This document shows, one piece after another, positions 41,536 to 50,014 of a stretch of DNA of 64,000 bases. Source of the stretch: Allohahella sp002354735 (lineage in GTDB: Bacteria; Pseudomonadota; Gammaproteobacteria; Pseudomonadales; Oleiphilaceae); the NCBI RefSeq assembly GCF_047946665.1, contig NZ_CP172312.1, positions 1,240,001-1,304,000 of the forward strand, in the 5' to 3' direction. The notes under the pieces are model-generated. The model was given only the letters and a program-made list of their open reading frames with translations. It did no database searches and was not told where the DNA came from. A program made the translations under genes and the position numbers. Position 1 is the stretch's first letter, and every line of letters begins with the position of its first letter.

Positions 41536-44046
41536 GTGAACAAGCCATCAGTACAGTCAGGGGAAACCCGCACCATTCGCGTGCCCGTGCAGGGCATGAC
41601 CTGCTCTTCATGCGCAGGCCGCGTGGAGAAGGCGCTCTTACACCTTGAAGGTGTAGATACCGCGACCGTGAACCTTGCGGTTGAATCCGCCCAGGTGCGG
41701 GTTTCATCGACCGTTACCGCCGCCGAAGTCGTCGACGCCGTTCGGCAGGCCGGATATGAGGTGCCCACAGAGACGATGGATCTGGATGTGAGCGGGCTGA
41801 GCTGCGCGTCGTGTGTCGGCCGCGTAGAGAAGGCCCTGCTCGCTCTTGAAGGCGTCGTCTCGGCATCCGTTAATCTGGCCACTGAAAGCGCACGTGCGAC
41901 CGTCCTGGGTGGAAGCGTGAGTCTGAACGAGCTTGCGCAGGCAGTGAGAAAAGCTGGCTACGGCGCAGAGCTTCCCGCCAGCGTTCAGCTGCAGTCCTCT
42001 CGCGATGAAGGCCGTCCTGGTTCAAGCGCCGATGGTGAACGGCGTGCGGTCATCATCGCCGCTCTGTTATCACTTCCGCTTATCGTGCCGATGCTGCTTG
42101 AACCTTTCGGGCTACACTGGATGCTGCCAGGCTGGCTTCAGCTGCTGCTCGCCACGCCGGTGCAATTCTGGTTGGGTGCCCGGTTCTACAGGGCGGGATG
42201 GAGCGCTTTGAAGGCACGTACCGGTAACATGGATCTGCTGGTATCGATCGGAACCACTGCAGCCTATGGTCTCAGTGTGTTCGAGCTGGTTCGTCATGCT
42301 GGCGAGCCTGGTGCGCCATATTATTTCGAGGCCTCCGCAGTCATTATCACGCTGGTCCTGCTAGGCAAATGGCTCGAAGGACGAGCCAAGCGGCAGACGG
42401 CCGAAGCAATCAGGGCGTTACAGGCTTTGCGGCCGAGCTCTGCACGTGTCAGGCGTCCGGATGGCGACCGGGAAATCCCGATCGAGGACATCGTGGTCGG
42501 TGACCACGTCGTAGTACGTCCCGGGGAGCGCATACCGGTGGACGGTAAGGTTCTCCAGGGTGATTCACATGTCGATGAAGCCATGCTTACAGGGGAGAGT
42601 CTGCCAGTTTCTAAGCAGGCCGGCGACATGGTGACCGGCGGCGCCATCAACGCTGAAGGCCTGTTGTTAATCGACACGACTGCTGTTGGTACAGAGACCG
42701 CACTCGCCAGAATCATTCGCCTGGTTGAAGATGCACAGGCTGCAAAAGCGCCGATACAGCGGCTTGTCGACAAGGTGAGTGCCGTGTTCGTGCCCGTCGT
42801 TATCGCTATTGCACTGTTGACGCTCGCGGGCTGGTGGATTTACAGCGGCGACGTGCAAACCGCAATCCTGAATGCCGTGGCGGTGCTGGTAATAGCCTGC
42901 CCCTGTGCACTCGGCTTGGCTACGCCAACGGCCATCATGGCCGGGACCGGTGTGGCCGCCCAGTATGGCATCCTGATCAAGGACGCCATTGCGCTCGAAC
43001 AGGCGCACGGTATTACCACTGTAGCCTTCGACAAGACTGGCACACTCACCATAGGCAAGCCGAGCTTGGCTGCGGCCATTGCGACAGACGCTGATCAGGG
43101 TGAGTTGTTACGGCTGGCAGCTGCCGTGCAATCCGGCAGCGAGCATCCATTGGCACAGGCGGTGCTCGATGCGGCCAGTGCGCAAGGTATACAGGCACCG
43201 CCGGCCGAGCAGGTGAGGGCACTGCCCGGTCGAGGCATTGAGGCGCGAGTCGAAGGCAAAATGCTTACCCTTGGCAACACACGGTTGATGGATGAGCTCG
43301 GTGTCGATCTCGGAAGACTTGCCGATGATGCACACGCGCTGCAGCAGGCAGGCAAGACGGTATCCTGGCTCGCCGCTGCTGACACATCGGAGCATGGCAG
43401 GGCAATGACGCTAGTGGGTCTGCTCGGCTTTGGCGATCAGGTCAAACCTCATGCGAAGCAGGCTATCCACAGCTTGCACGAGCTGGGCATCAAAACTGTG
43501 ATGTTGACAGGCGATAACAAGGGCAGTGGCGAGGCGATTGGCAAGGCCCTTGGTATTGACGAAATCTTTGCCGAGATTCTGCCGGCCGACAAGGCCGATG
43601 TCGTTGCCAAGCTGAAACGCGATGGTGCAGTCGTTGCCATGGTGGGCGATGGCATCAATGACGCACCTGCGCTCGCCGCAGCTGATGTCGGTATCGCAAT
43701 GGCCACAGGTACCGACGTGGCCATGCATGCTGCCGGTATCACGTTGATGAGAGGTGAACCAGCGTTGGTGGCCGGGGCGATCGACATATCCAGACGGACT
43801 TACCAGAAAATCAGACAGAATCTGTTCTGGGCCTTCATCTACAATGTCGTGGGTATCCCTCTGGCGGCATTCGGCTATCTCAGCCCCATCATCGCGGGCG
43901 CGGCCATGGCCTTCAGCAGTGTCAGCGTAGTCAGCAATGCGCTCCTGCTGAAGCGCTGGAAGCCAGCGGAAGGCGGTAAAGCAGAGGCGTTGACGACAGT
44001 TGATAAGGCCGCGCAGCCGGTGGTCACCACAGGCGCACAGCGATGA
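41536..44046 (+). CDS. copA: Copper-exporting P1B-type ATPase
   Basis: An 836-residue inner-membrane Cu(I) pump. Two N-terminal metal-binding domains have CSSC (C23/C26) and CASC (C90/C93); the membrane copper site CPCALGLATPT, the phosphorylation motif DKTGTLT and the hinge MVGDGINDAPALA are intact. I start at the GTG at 41536, with TGGAGGA 7 bases upstream. An in-frame ATG at 41500 lies at or before the predicted transcription start of the CueR promoter, so it is probably not used. cueR overlaps its end by four bases. Confidence 0.94.
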   Translation: MNKPSVQSGETRTIRVPVQGMTCSSCAGRVEKALLHLEGVDTATVNLAVESAQVRVSSTVTAAEVVDAVRQAGYEVPTETMDLDVSGLSCASCVGRVEKALLALEGVVSASVNLATESARATVLGGSVSLNELAQAVRKAGYGAELPASVQLQSSRDEGRPGSSADGERRAVIIAALLSLPLIVPMLLEPFGLHWMLPGWLQLLLATPVQFWLGARFYRAGWSALKARTGNMDLLVSIGTTAAYGLSVFELVRHAGEPGAPYYFEASAVIITLVLLGKWLEGRAKRQTAEAIRALQALRPSSARVRRPDGDREIPIEDIVVGDHVVVRPGERIPVDGKVLQGDSHVDEAMLTGESLPVSKQAGDMVTGGAINAEGLLLIDTTAVGTETALARIIRLVEDAQAAKAPIQRLVDKVSAVFVPVVIAIALLTLAGWWIYSGDVQTAILNAVAVLVIACPCALGLATPTAIMAGTGVAAQYGILIKDAIALEQAHGITTVAFDKTGTLTIGKPSLAAAIATDADQGELLRLAAAVQSGSEHPLAQAVLDAASAQGIQAPPAEQVRALPGRGIEARVEGKMLTLGNTRLMDELGVDLGRLADDAHALQQAGKTVSWLAAADTSEHGRAMTLVGLLGFGDQVKPHAKQAIHSLHELGIKTVMLTGDNKGSGEAIGKALGIDEIFAEILPADKADVVAKLKRDGAVVAMVGDGINDAPALAAADVGIAMATGTDVAMHAAGITLMRGEPALVAGAIDISRRTYQKIRQNLFWAFIYNVVGIPLAAFGYLSPIIAGAAMAFSSVSVVSNALLLKRWKPAEGGKAEALTTVDKAAQPVVTTGAQR

Positions 44047-44441
44047 ATATCGGTCAGGCAGCCAAAGCCAGCGGTATAACCGCCAAAATGCTCAGGCATT
44101 ACGAGTCCATCGGTCTGATCAGGGAAAGCCGACGCTCAGAGGCAGGCTATCGTCTCTATACGCAAACCGACCTCCATACGCTGCGTTTCGTTAAGCATGC
44201 CCGGTCCATGGGATTCGCTCTGGACGACATCCGTCAGTTGCTTTCACTCTGGCAGGACGGTGAGCGTGCCAGTGCCGATGTCAAGGCGCTGGCCATGTCT
44301 CATATGGCGGATCTTGACGAGAAGATTCGGGTGTTGACAGAAATGCGAGCTGAAATAGAGGCTCTGGCAGAGCGCTGTCATGGCGATGACCGCCCGGATT
44401 GCCCGATAATCTCGGGACTTGCTGCGGAGGATGATAATTGA
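44043..44441 (+). CDS. cueR: Copper-responsive MerR-family regulator
   Basis: A 132-residue MerR-family activator. The N-terminal helix-turn-helix (MNIGQAAKASGITAKMLRHY) is followed by a dimerisation helix and the metal-binding loop CHGDDRPDC with C112 and C120, the same numbering and spacing as E. coli CueR, so Cu(I), Ag(I) or Au(I) sensing is expected. It is translationally coupled to copA (ATGA) and is itself overlapped by the next gene, so one copper-induced operon is likely and CueR would regulate its own synthesis. Confidence 0.93.
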   Translation: MNIGQAAKASGITAKMLRHYESIGLIRESRRSEAGYRLYTQTDLHTLRFVKHARSMGFALDDIRQLLSLWQDGERASADVKALAMSHMADLDEKIRVLTEMRAEIEALAERCHGDDRPDCPIISGLAAEDDN

Positions 44442-45694
44442 AGATTTCACCGGCCGAGCAGCTGAACAGGAGTTGCCTGTGTCGAACGGTCGATCAGGTC
44501 AGACTTGAGCAGGCGCTGACATCTGAGCAGCCTGATGGCGACCTGCATGCCGGGATATTGAGGGTGCGACCACATCTGTTTTCGAATACCGCTGTATTCG
44601 TCACACGGGCGCAGGTCGAGCGTATGCAGGCGGTCATCGCTGCGGTCGAACATGTGGTTCAGCATCCGCGATACCGCGAGACTGTCACGCAGTGGGCGCC
44701 AGCGACTGCCGCACATGCGTCTGCGGCGCTCGGTGTCTTCATGGGCTATGACTTTCATATGGGCGAGCAGGGTCCGCAGCTTATTGAAATCAACACCAAC
44801 GCTGGCGGTGCTTTCCTCAATTCAGCGCTGTTAAGCGCCCAGCAGGCCTGTTGCGGCGCAACGGAGCCGGTGCCAGGCACTGCCGGGCTGGATGCGAACC
44901 TTATCGCCATGTTCAGGACGGAGTGGGCTCGCCAACGCGGTGCTGGATTGCCACTGACGCGTGTTGCCATCGTCGATGAAGATCCCTCGGGGCAGTATCT
45001 TTACCCAGAATTCCAGCTGGCTCAGCGGCTGTTCGCGCGACACGGTATCGATGCTGTCATTGCTGACCCCTCTGAACTGGTATTGGACCGCGATCGGCTG
45101 CTGTATCGCAGTTTACCTGTTGATCTGGTCTACAACCGACTAACCGACTTTGCCTTGCTTGCTCCGCAGCACACGGTGCTGAAGGCGGCGTGGCTGAGCG
45201 ACGCAGCGGTGTTCACGCCTCATCCTGCTGCGCATGCCCTGTATGCCGACAAGCGCAATCTCGCCGTGTTGTCAGATACCGACCTGCTCAGTAGCTGGGG
45301 CATTGCCGGTGCCTGTCTCGACACGCTGCAGCTCGGCGTGCCCCGCACGGTGTCTGTCACTGCGGCCAATGCGGATGATCTGTGGGCACGCCGCAAGTCT
45401 CTCTTCTTCAAACCAGCGGGAGGGTATGGCAGCAAAGCCGCCTATCGTGGCGATAAACTTACCCGCCGGGTATGGGACGATATCAGGCAGGCTGAGTATG
45501 TCGCCCAGGATCGAGTGGCGCCAAGTGAGCGGGCTTTGCAAGTGGACGGCCAGCAGACAGCGCTCAAGCTTGACATCAGAGCCTACGCATACGCCGGCGA
45601 GTTGCAGTTGCTCGCCGCTCGCCTGTATCAGGGACAGACCACGAACTTTCGCACCCCAGGTGGCGGTTTTGCTGCCGTATTCGTGGCAGGCTAG
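44438..45694 (+). CDS. ATP-grasp-like protein coupled to cueR
   Basis: A 418-residue soluble protein without an assigned function. ATP-grasp-like features: a phosphate/adenine loop FFKPAGGYGSKAAYRG (about 318-333), KLDIRAYAY at 377-385 and TNFRTPGGGFAAV near the end. The usual metal-binding EIN element appears at 117-119 (LIEINTNAGGAF), ahead of the others, so the fold may be permuted as in the eukaryotic-type glutathione synthetases. The start is TTG at 44438, overlapping the cueR stop, with GGAGG 7 bases upstream. Its place in a copper operon suggests ligation of a small thiol or peptide in copper handling, which is inference. Confidence 0.7.
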   Translation: MKISPAEQLNRSCLCRTVDQVRLEQALTSEQPDGDLHAGILRVRPHLFSNTAVFVTRAQVERMQAVIAAVEHVVQHPRYRETVTQWAPATAAHASAALGVFMGYDFHMGEQGPQLIEINTNAGGAFLNSALLSAQQACCGATEPVPGTAGLDANLIAMFRTEWARQRGAGLPLTRVAIVDEDPSGQYLYPEFQLAQRLFARHGIDAVIADPSELVLDRDRLLYRSLPVDLVYNRLTDFALLAPQHTVLKAAWLSDAAVFTPHPAAHALYADKRNLAVLSDTDLLSSWGIAGACLDTLQLGVPRTVSVTAANADDLWARRKSLFFKPAGGYGSKAAYRGDKLTRRVWDDIRQAEYVAQDRVAPSERALQVDGQQTALKLDIRAYAYAGELQLLAARLYQGQTTNFRTPGGGFAAVFVAG

Positions 45695-45791
45695 GGCGCC
45701 GAACCGAGCGCACCCTCGAGGCACTAGCGATCGCAATTCCTCTGTCCAGCGTACTACCAGAATCACAGGGAAGCATCAGGCGGTAGTAGCA

Positions 45792-46370
45792 GTGAAGGCA
45801 GATATCCGGAAGTTCTGGCTTGGCGTGGTTGTGGTCTTTTGCGCGCTCAGCGCAGTCCATGTAGGGGCGGAGGAGGAAAGCAAGCCACGTCCTGGTGAGT
45901 GGTCCAGCCCAAGAATTGAAGGGTATGGAAAAGTGAAACCCTTCGACGGTGCCGCAGTGCCCATTCGGCCTGATACCGTCTATTCAATCGTCTTCGACGT
46001 CCGCAAGACTGCCCCGGAACCTGGCGATTTCGTCCCGGGCCTGGAGCGAGTCGCGCGTTTTCTCAATTTGGCCGCTCTTGCGAAAGTGCCCGAAGAGAAC
46101 CTCAAGCTCGTTGTTGTGCTACACGAAGATGCCTTTGCGGCGGCGCTCGACGACACTACCTTTCATACCCAATTCGGTCGCATCAATCCGAACCTCGATT
46201 TGCTAACGAAGCTGAGAGAGGCTGAGGTCGAAATCCTCGTGTGTGGACAGGCATTGGCGCATCAGAAAATCGGCGTGGACAAGGTGATCGAACCAGTGAC
46301 CATCGCCACCGCCGCTGTCTCGGTACTGGCCGATTACCAGTTGAGCGGGTACGCCTTAATCGTAGACTAG
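45792..46370 (+). CDS. Exported DsrE-like protein
   Basis: A 192-residue protein starting at a GTG (45792), with a signal peptide (about residues 1-24, ending VHVGAEE), then a DsrE/DsrF-like alpha/beta domain: YSIVFDVRK at the start, LKLVVVLHEDAF in the middle and EVEILVCGQALAHQKI, whose Cys is at the position of the persulfide-carrying cysteine of the family. Periplasmic members are of unknown role. The open frame extends upstream to 45234, but that part overlaps the ATP-grasp gene and is a shadow. It follows the ATP-grasp gene after 97 bases and may belong to the same unit. Confidence 0.72.
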   Translation: MKADIRKFWLGVVVVFCALSAVHVGAEEESKPRPGEWSSPRIEGYGKVKPFDGAAVPIRPDTVYSIVFDVRKTAPEPGDFVPGLERVARFLNLAALAKVPEENLKLVVVLHEDAFAAALDDTTFHTQFGRINPNLDLLTKLREAEVEILVCGQALAHQKIGVDKVIEPVTIATAAVSVLADYQLSGYALIVD

Positions 46371-46467
46371 GCGGAACACTGCCTGCCATGCCTTTTCCTG
46401 TGAACTGAAGCCTCGTTCGCCACGTCTATACCGTTTCAGGAAGCAACCGCAAGCCAGGAGGCTCACA

Positions 46468-47262
46468 ATGGAAACAGGCGATCAACCCAGCGCCACACAG
46501 TATCTTCCCAAACCCCATTCGCTCGCCGAACGACTCGGATTCTGGACCGGCGCCCTCATTTCGCCCGTCTTCGGTATTGGCAGTGCACTGAGGCGAGACA
46601 GAGTCTTTCATCCGAAGGGCGTATTCTTTGAAGCAAGCGTAGTCCCGGCAACGACCCCCGGCCGATACGCAGAACTCGCGCGTCGACTCGCTGGCAGCGC
46701 CCTCGTCAGGCTCTCCGCGGGCGGCTGGCGGAAGAACAGACCGCTCGTACCCGATGTGCTTGGGTTCACGGTCAGATTCAAGGGCGAGTCCTTGGAACCA
46801 GAGGGGGTGCAGGATCTTCTCTTGATCACAGCGCGCAGTCCATGGACGCTTGTGCCTGACAGTCTGCTGACTGATCGCTCGAACTTTCTCAACAACATCT
46901 ACTACGGGCTTTCGCCCTTCGAGGTCGATGGGGAGCGCGACAAGCAACTCCGGGTCATCCCGCGAGATGCGAAAGGCGAGGGCGAGGATCGCTACCAGCG
47001 CATCATTAACGCTGTGGAAAATGGCAATGCGCGCTTTGACCTGCAGATTTCCAACGTGGCGAACGCTGACAGTACGGCGGACTGGGAAACTGTCGCGAGC
47101 ATTGTGCTGCGCCAGCAGGTTGAGCCTGATGAGCAGGAAGTCCTGTTTTATCCGTTCAGAGACGGACAGTCGATCAACCCTCAGGGCTTCATACACTATC
47201 TACGAGCGGTGCCGTATCTGACGAGTCGTTACGCCCGACGCAGGTTCGGTGACAAGGACTGA
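46468..47262 (+). CDS. Unassigned protein, possibly catalase-fold
   Basis: A 264-residue soluble protein with a good GGAGG ribosome site. I do not recognise it firmly. Several stretches resemble catalase-like heme proteins: FHPKGVFFEA near the start, DVLGFTVRFKG in the middle and NPQGFIHYLRAVPYLTSRYARR at the end, the last fitting the position where such proteins place the proximal Tyr and an Arg. The normal catalase active-site His-Asn arrangement is not clear. It could be a divergent heme protein or a catalase-fold protein that has lost heme. Stands alone between the DsrE-like gene and a convergent usp gene. Confidence 0.55.
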   Translation: METGDQPSATQYLPKPHSLAERLGFWTGALISPVFGIGSALRRDRVFHPKGVFFEASVVPATTPGRYAELARRLAGSALVRLSAGGWRKNRPLVPDVLGFTVRFKGESLEPEGVQDLLLITARSPWTLVPDSLLTDRSNFLNNIYYGLSPFEVDGERDKQLRVIPRDAKGEGEDRYQRIINAVENGNARFDLQISNVANADSTADWETVASIVLRQQVEPDEQEVLFYPFRDGQSINPQGFIHYLRAVPYLTSRYARRRFGDKD

Positions 47263-47291
47263 CCTTCTGCCATTGCAGGGTTCATGTTTCG

Positions 47292-48122
47292 CTAGTGCGA
47301 CATGAGGATCGGCTTGCGGCAGTCCTTTAGCATTTCCCTGGTCGTGCCGCCCAGGAGCCATTCCCTCAGACGCGAATGGCCGTAAGCGCCCATCACTATG
47401 AGGTCCGGCTCTATGGTGTCGGCGTAGGCCTTGAGTGTTTCGGACACTGATAGACCATCAGTTTCCAGATTGTCGATTTCGGCATAGATGCCATGACGCG
47501 CCAGATAAGCGGAGACACCCTGATCCGGTTTCGGCGCATTGTCTTCGTCGGCCAAGTCTATAGTGACAAGGCGGACGTCTTCGGCTGTCGACAATAGAGG
47601 CAGGCTGTCGCGCAGCGCGCGGGCCGATTCGCGCTTGTGCGTCCAGGCGACGATGATACGTCTAAGCGGCTTGAGTGATCGAGCTTCGTCGCCAAGCAGG
47701 AGAACGGGACGGCCCGAGCCAAGCAGCAGATCGTTGAAGGCTGAGGCCATGGTGTCGTGTTCGCGAACATTCCCAGCGGAGAAGACACTGGCGTCGGCAA
47801 GCAGTGCCCGCCGGATCAGGACCTTGTCGAGCTCGCCAAGCTCGATGCACTCGTAGCTGACCTCACCGGATACGCCAGCTGCAGCAAGCGCCTCTCTGAC
47901 AGCGCCGACTCGTGCTTCACAGCGTTTCACGGTGTCACTGTAATGTTCCCCCCAATAGCCATCGAGACTCGTCCAGCCTGCGGAGGGCGTGAAACGCATG
48001 AGCGTACCCACGACGATGATCTCGAGGTGAGCGCCAAGATCCGCGGCGGCGTCGATGATCGGCTGAAGCGACAGTAAACTGCTTTCGAGCTGATGGGGCG
48101 CGAAAAGTGATCGATAATTCAT
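47292..48122 (-). CDS. Universal stress protein, two UspA domains
   Basis: A 276-residue tandem UspA protein. The second domain ends with the ATP-binding signature VMGAYGHSRLREWLLGGTTREML and the final strand KPILMSH; the first domain is more divergent. Such proteins accumulate in starvation and redox stress and some bind ATP. The start at 48122 has GGAG 10 bases upstream on the minus strand. Divergent from the small exported protein that precedes the cus operon. A second usp gene lies at 54.8 kb. Confidence 0.87.
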   Translation of the reverse strand: MNYRSLFAPHQLESSLLSLQPIIDAAADLGAHLEIIVVGTLMRFTPSAGWTSLDGYWGEHYSDTVKRCEARVGAVREALAAAGVSGEVSYECIELGELDKVLIRRALLADASVFSAGNVREHDTMASAFNDLLLGSGRPVLLLGDEARSLKPLRRIIVAWTHKRESARALRDSLPLLSTAEDVRLVTIDLADEDNAPKPDQGVSAYLARHGIYAEIDNLETDGLSVSETLKAYADTIEPDLIVMGAYGHSRLREWLLGGTTREMLKDCRKPILMSH

Positions 48123-48306
48123 GATAGGCTCCCGGGTGGTGACTATACCTGATCATACGACTGCCTTCGGCTGAAAGTATTGTGTTAAATCAGACATTAG
48201 CGCGAACACGGGCTGATCGGTTCGGTGCCCGGCCGTGGTCGAGTTGGGGCGTTGCCATGTCGCCCCGCCCTTGCTGCACGTGAAGAATGGCTCTATTATC
48301 AGCGCC

Positions 48307-48651
48307 ATGCGTAGCATCAGCCTGTTTCTCAGTTTCTGCCTCTTCCTCGCGACAGCCTTTCCGGCTGCCGCCATGCAGGATTGTGCTGCGCCTGCTATTC
48401 CCGATTGTGAAAATACTCATCATGTTGTTGTGGGCGATGATCTGACTGTGCAGATGTCCATGGATGACATGAAGGAAGGGCCTGCATCGGCTGATTGCAC
48501 CGACATGCCGGGTTGTACCCTGGGTTCGGCCGCGGTTCACGTTAGCGTCTTTCCAACTCTGCAGCGCCAGCTGAATACCAATCCCGGCCTCCTGGCAGTC
48601 GATCACGAAAGCCCCCATCTCTTTCCTCCGGTAGAACCACCGATCCGCTAA
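48307..48651 (+). CDS. Small exported Cys/His/Met protein ahead of the cus operon
   Basis: A 114-residue protein starting at 48307 (MRSISLFLS...), with a signal peptide cleaved near AAAMQ. The mature part has Cys (DCAAP, DCENTHH, DCTDMPGC), Met (MSMDDM) and His residues, a composition found in periplasmic copper-binding peptides and in CopL-like leader proteins upstream of copper operons. No domain recognised. It ends 97 bases before cusC, so a joint transcript is possible. Confidence 0.6.
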   Translation: MRSISLFLSFCLFLATAFPAAAMQDCAAPAIPDCENTHHVVVGDDLTVQMSMDDMKEGPASADCTDMPGCTLGSAAVHVSVFPTLQRQLNTNPGLLAVDHESPHLFPPVEPPIR

Positions 48652-48748
48652 ACGCCAATAGTCCTTCTGTTTCCCACGTGCGTTTGCGAGCGTTTTTATC
48701 GCGTTGCTGCGCCGTGAATCGACATTTGCGTTTACGGAGATTTACATC

Positions 48749-50014
48749 GTGCCCGTTTCACGATTACCCCTGAAAACCTGTCTTGCTGCCTGGCTGTTTG
48801 GTCAGACTGCACTGCTGTGCGCCCAGCCTTTGCAGATGCGTGAGGCCATCGAGCAGGCATTACAACGGCAACCGTCACTCTCTGCACTTGAACAGGCCGC
48901 GCTCGCCGCGCGCGAGTCTGCTGTGGCTGATGCCGAGCTGCCTGATCCATCACTGAAGCTGGGTGTGCAGAACCTGCCTGTTACCGGCACTGACAGCTAT
49001 GACATTGGTGCGGTCGACATGACCATGACGACGATTGGCTTCTCCCAGGAGATGGTGCGGGCGGACAAGCGTGAAGCGGCTGCAGCACGCTCCCGCGCTG
49101 AAGCCGAGCGATGGAGTGCAGCTGGTGTTGAGCTCGCTCTCGATATTGAGCAGGCAGTGGCGATGCAGTGGCTGCAGCTCTATCAGGCCGTGCAGCAGCA
49201 GAAGCTGATCGCAGCCATCCGCAAGGAGCTGCAGTCAGAGCAGTCTGTGTTGCAGCAACAGCTGGCGAGTTCAGCCGCGAGTGCTGATGCGGTCTTCGCA
49301 CTGCAAACCATGGCCGCATTCACACAAGACCGTCTGCTCAAGGCCCAGGGTCAGGAGCGGATTGCGCGTGCGGCGCTGGCCAGGTGGCTTGGCCCGGTGC
49401 CGAATGCGCAATTGCCTGACGAGCTGCCGGAAATGCCTGCGCCGCCGAGTCTGTCCGCGCTTCAGCGACAGCTCTCGGAGCACCCTGATGTGCTGGTCGG
49501 ACGGGCGGTCGAAAAGGCGTCGAGATTCGAAGCCGAGTTGGCGGCAGTGTCGTCACAGTCCGACTGGAGCTGGGAAGTGATGTATGGCAAGCGATTCCAG
49601 GATCGGGCAGACCTACTGACGGTGCAGTTCAGCATTGACCTGCCTTGGCGTCAGGCGCAGAGGCAAGACCGACGATTCGCCGAAAAGACGGCGCTCGCTG
49701 AACAGGCCCGTTTCGGCACTGAAGATATTCGCCAGCGACTGCAGGCTCAGTTGTTGGAGGCCTGGAGCGCATGGGAGGTGGCCAGTGCGCGGGTGGACAA
49801 CTACGAAACTGTCTTGCTGCCAGCCGCCAAAGCGCAGGTTGACACAGCCGGGGTCGGCTATCGGGCTGCACGTCAGTCTCTTGCCGAAATCTGGAAGGCA
49901 CGGCGCAGCCTGCTCGAAATGCAACTGGAAGCGCTCGATGCCCGTGTGGCCCGAGCCCTTGCACTGGTTCACCTTGCCCACTACCACGGAGGATTCAGCC
50001 ATGTCGCGAACTAA
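48749..50014 (+). CDS. cusC: TolC-family outer-membrane channel of the Cus-type efflux system
   Basis: A 421-residue outer-membrane factor that forms the exit duct of the tripartite metal efflux pump. It has a signal peptide ending near LLCAQ, long helical repeats typical of TolC (two OEP domains), and a periodic Ala/Gln/Glu-rich pattern. I start at a GTG at 48749 with ACGGAGA 9 bases before it; the frame continues up to 48704 with no signal-like start. Its end overlaps the start of the adaptor gene by 14 bases. Confidence 0.82.
   Translation: MPVSRLPLKTCLAAWLFGQTALLCAQPLQMREAIEQALQRQPSLSALEQAALAARESAVADAELPDPSLKLGVQNLPVTGTDSYDIGAVDMTMTTIGFSQEMVRADKREAAAARSRAEAERWSAAGVELALDIEQAVAMQWLQLYQAVQQQKLIAAIRKELQSEQSVLQQQLASSAASADAVFALQTMAAFTQDRLLKAQGQERIARAALARWLGPVPNAQLPDELPEMPAPPSLSALQRQLSEHPDVLVGRAVEKASRFEAELAAVSSQSDWSWEVMYGKRFQDRADLLTVQFSIDLPWRQAQRQDRRFAEKTALAEQARFGTEDIRQRLQAQLLEAWSAWEVASARVDNYETVLLPAAKAQVDTAGVGYRAARQSLAEIWKARRSLLEMQLEALDARVARALALVHLAHYHGGFSHVAN

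Noticed and set aside
45234..45791. Upstream extension of the DsrE-like frame
   Set aside because: It overlaps the ATP-grasp gene in another frame and lacks any family match; the signal peptide places the start at 45792.
49635..50000. Upstream extension of the cusB frame
   Set aside because: Overlaps cusC in another frame; the ATG at 50001 has a ribosome site and a membrane anchor directly behind it.
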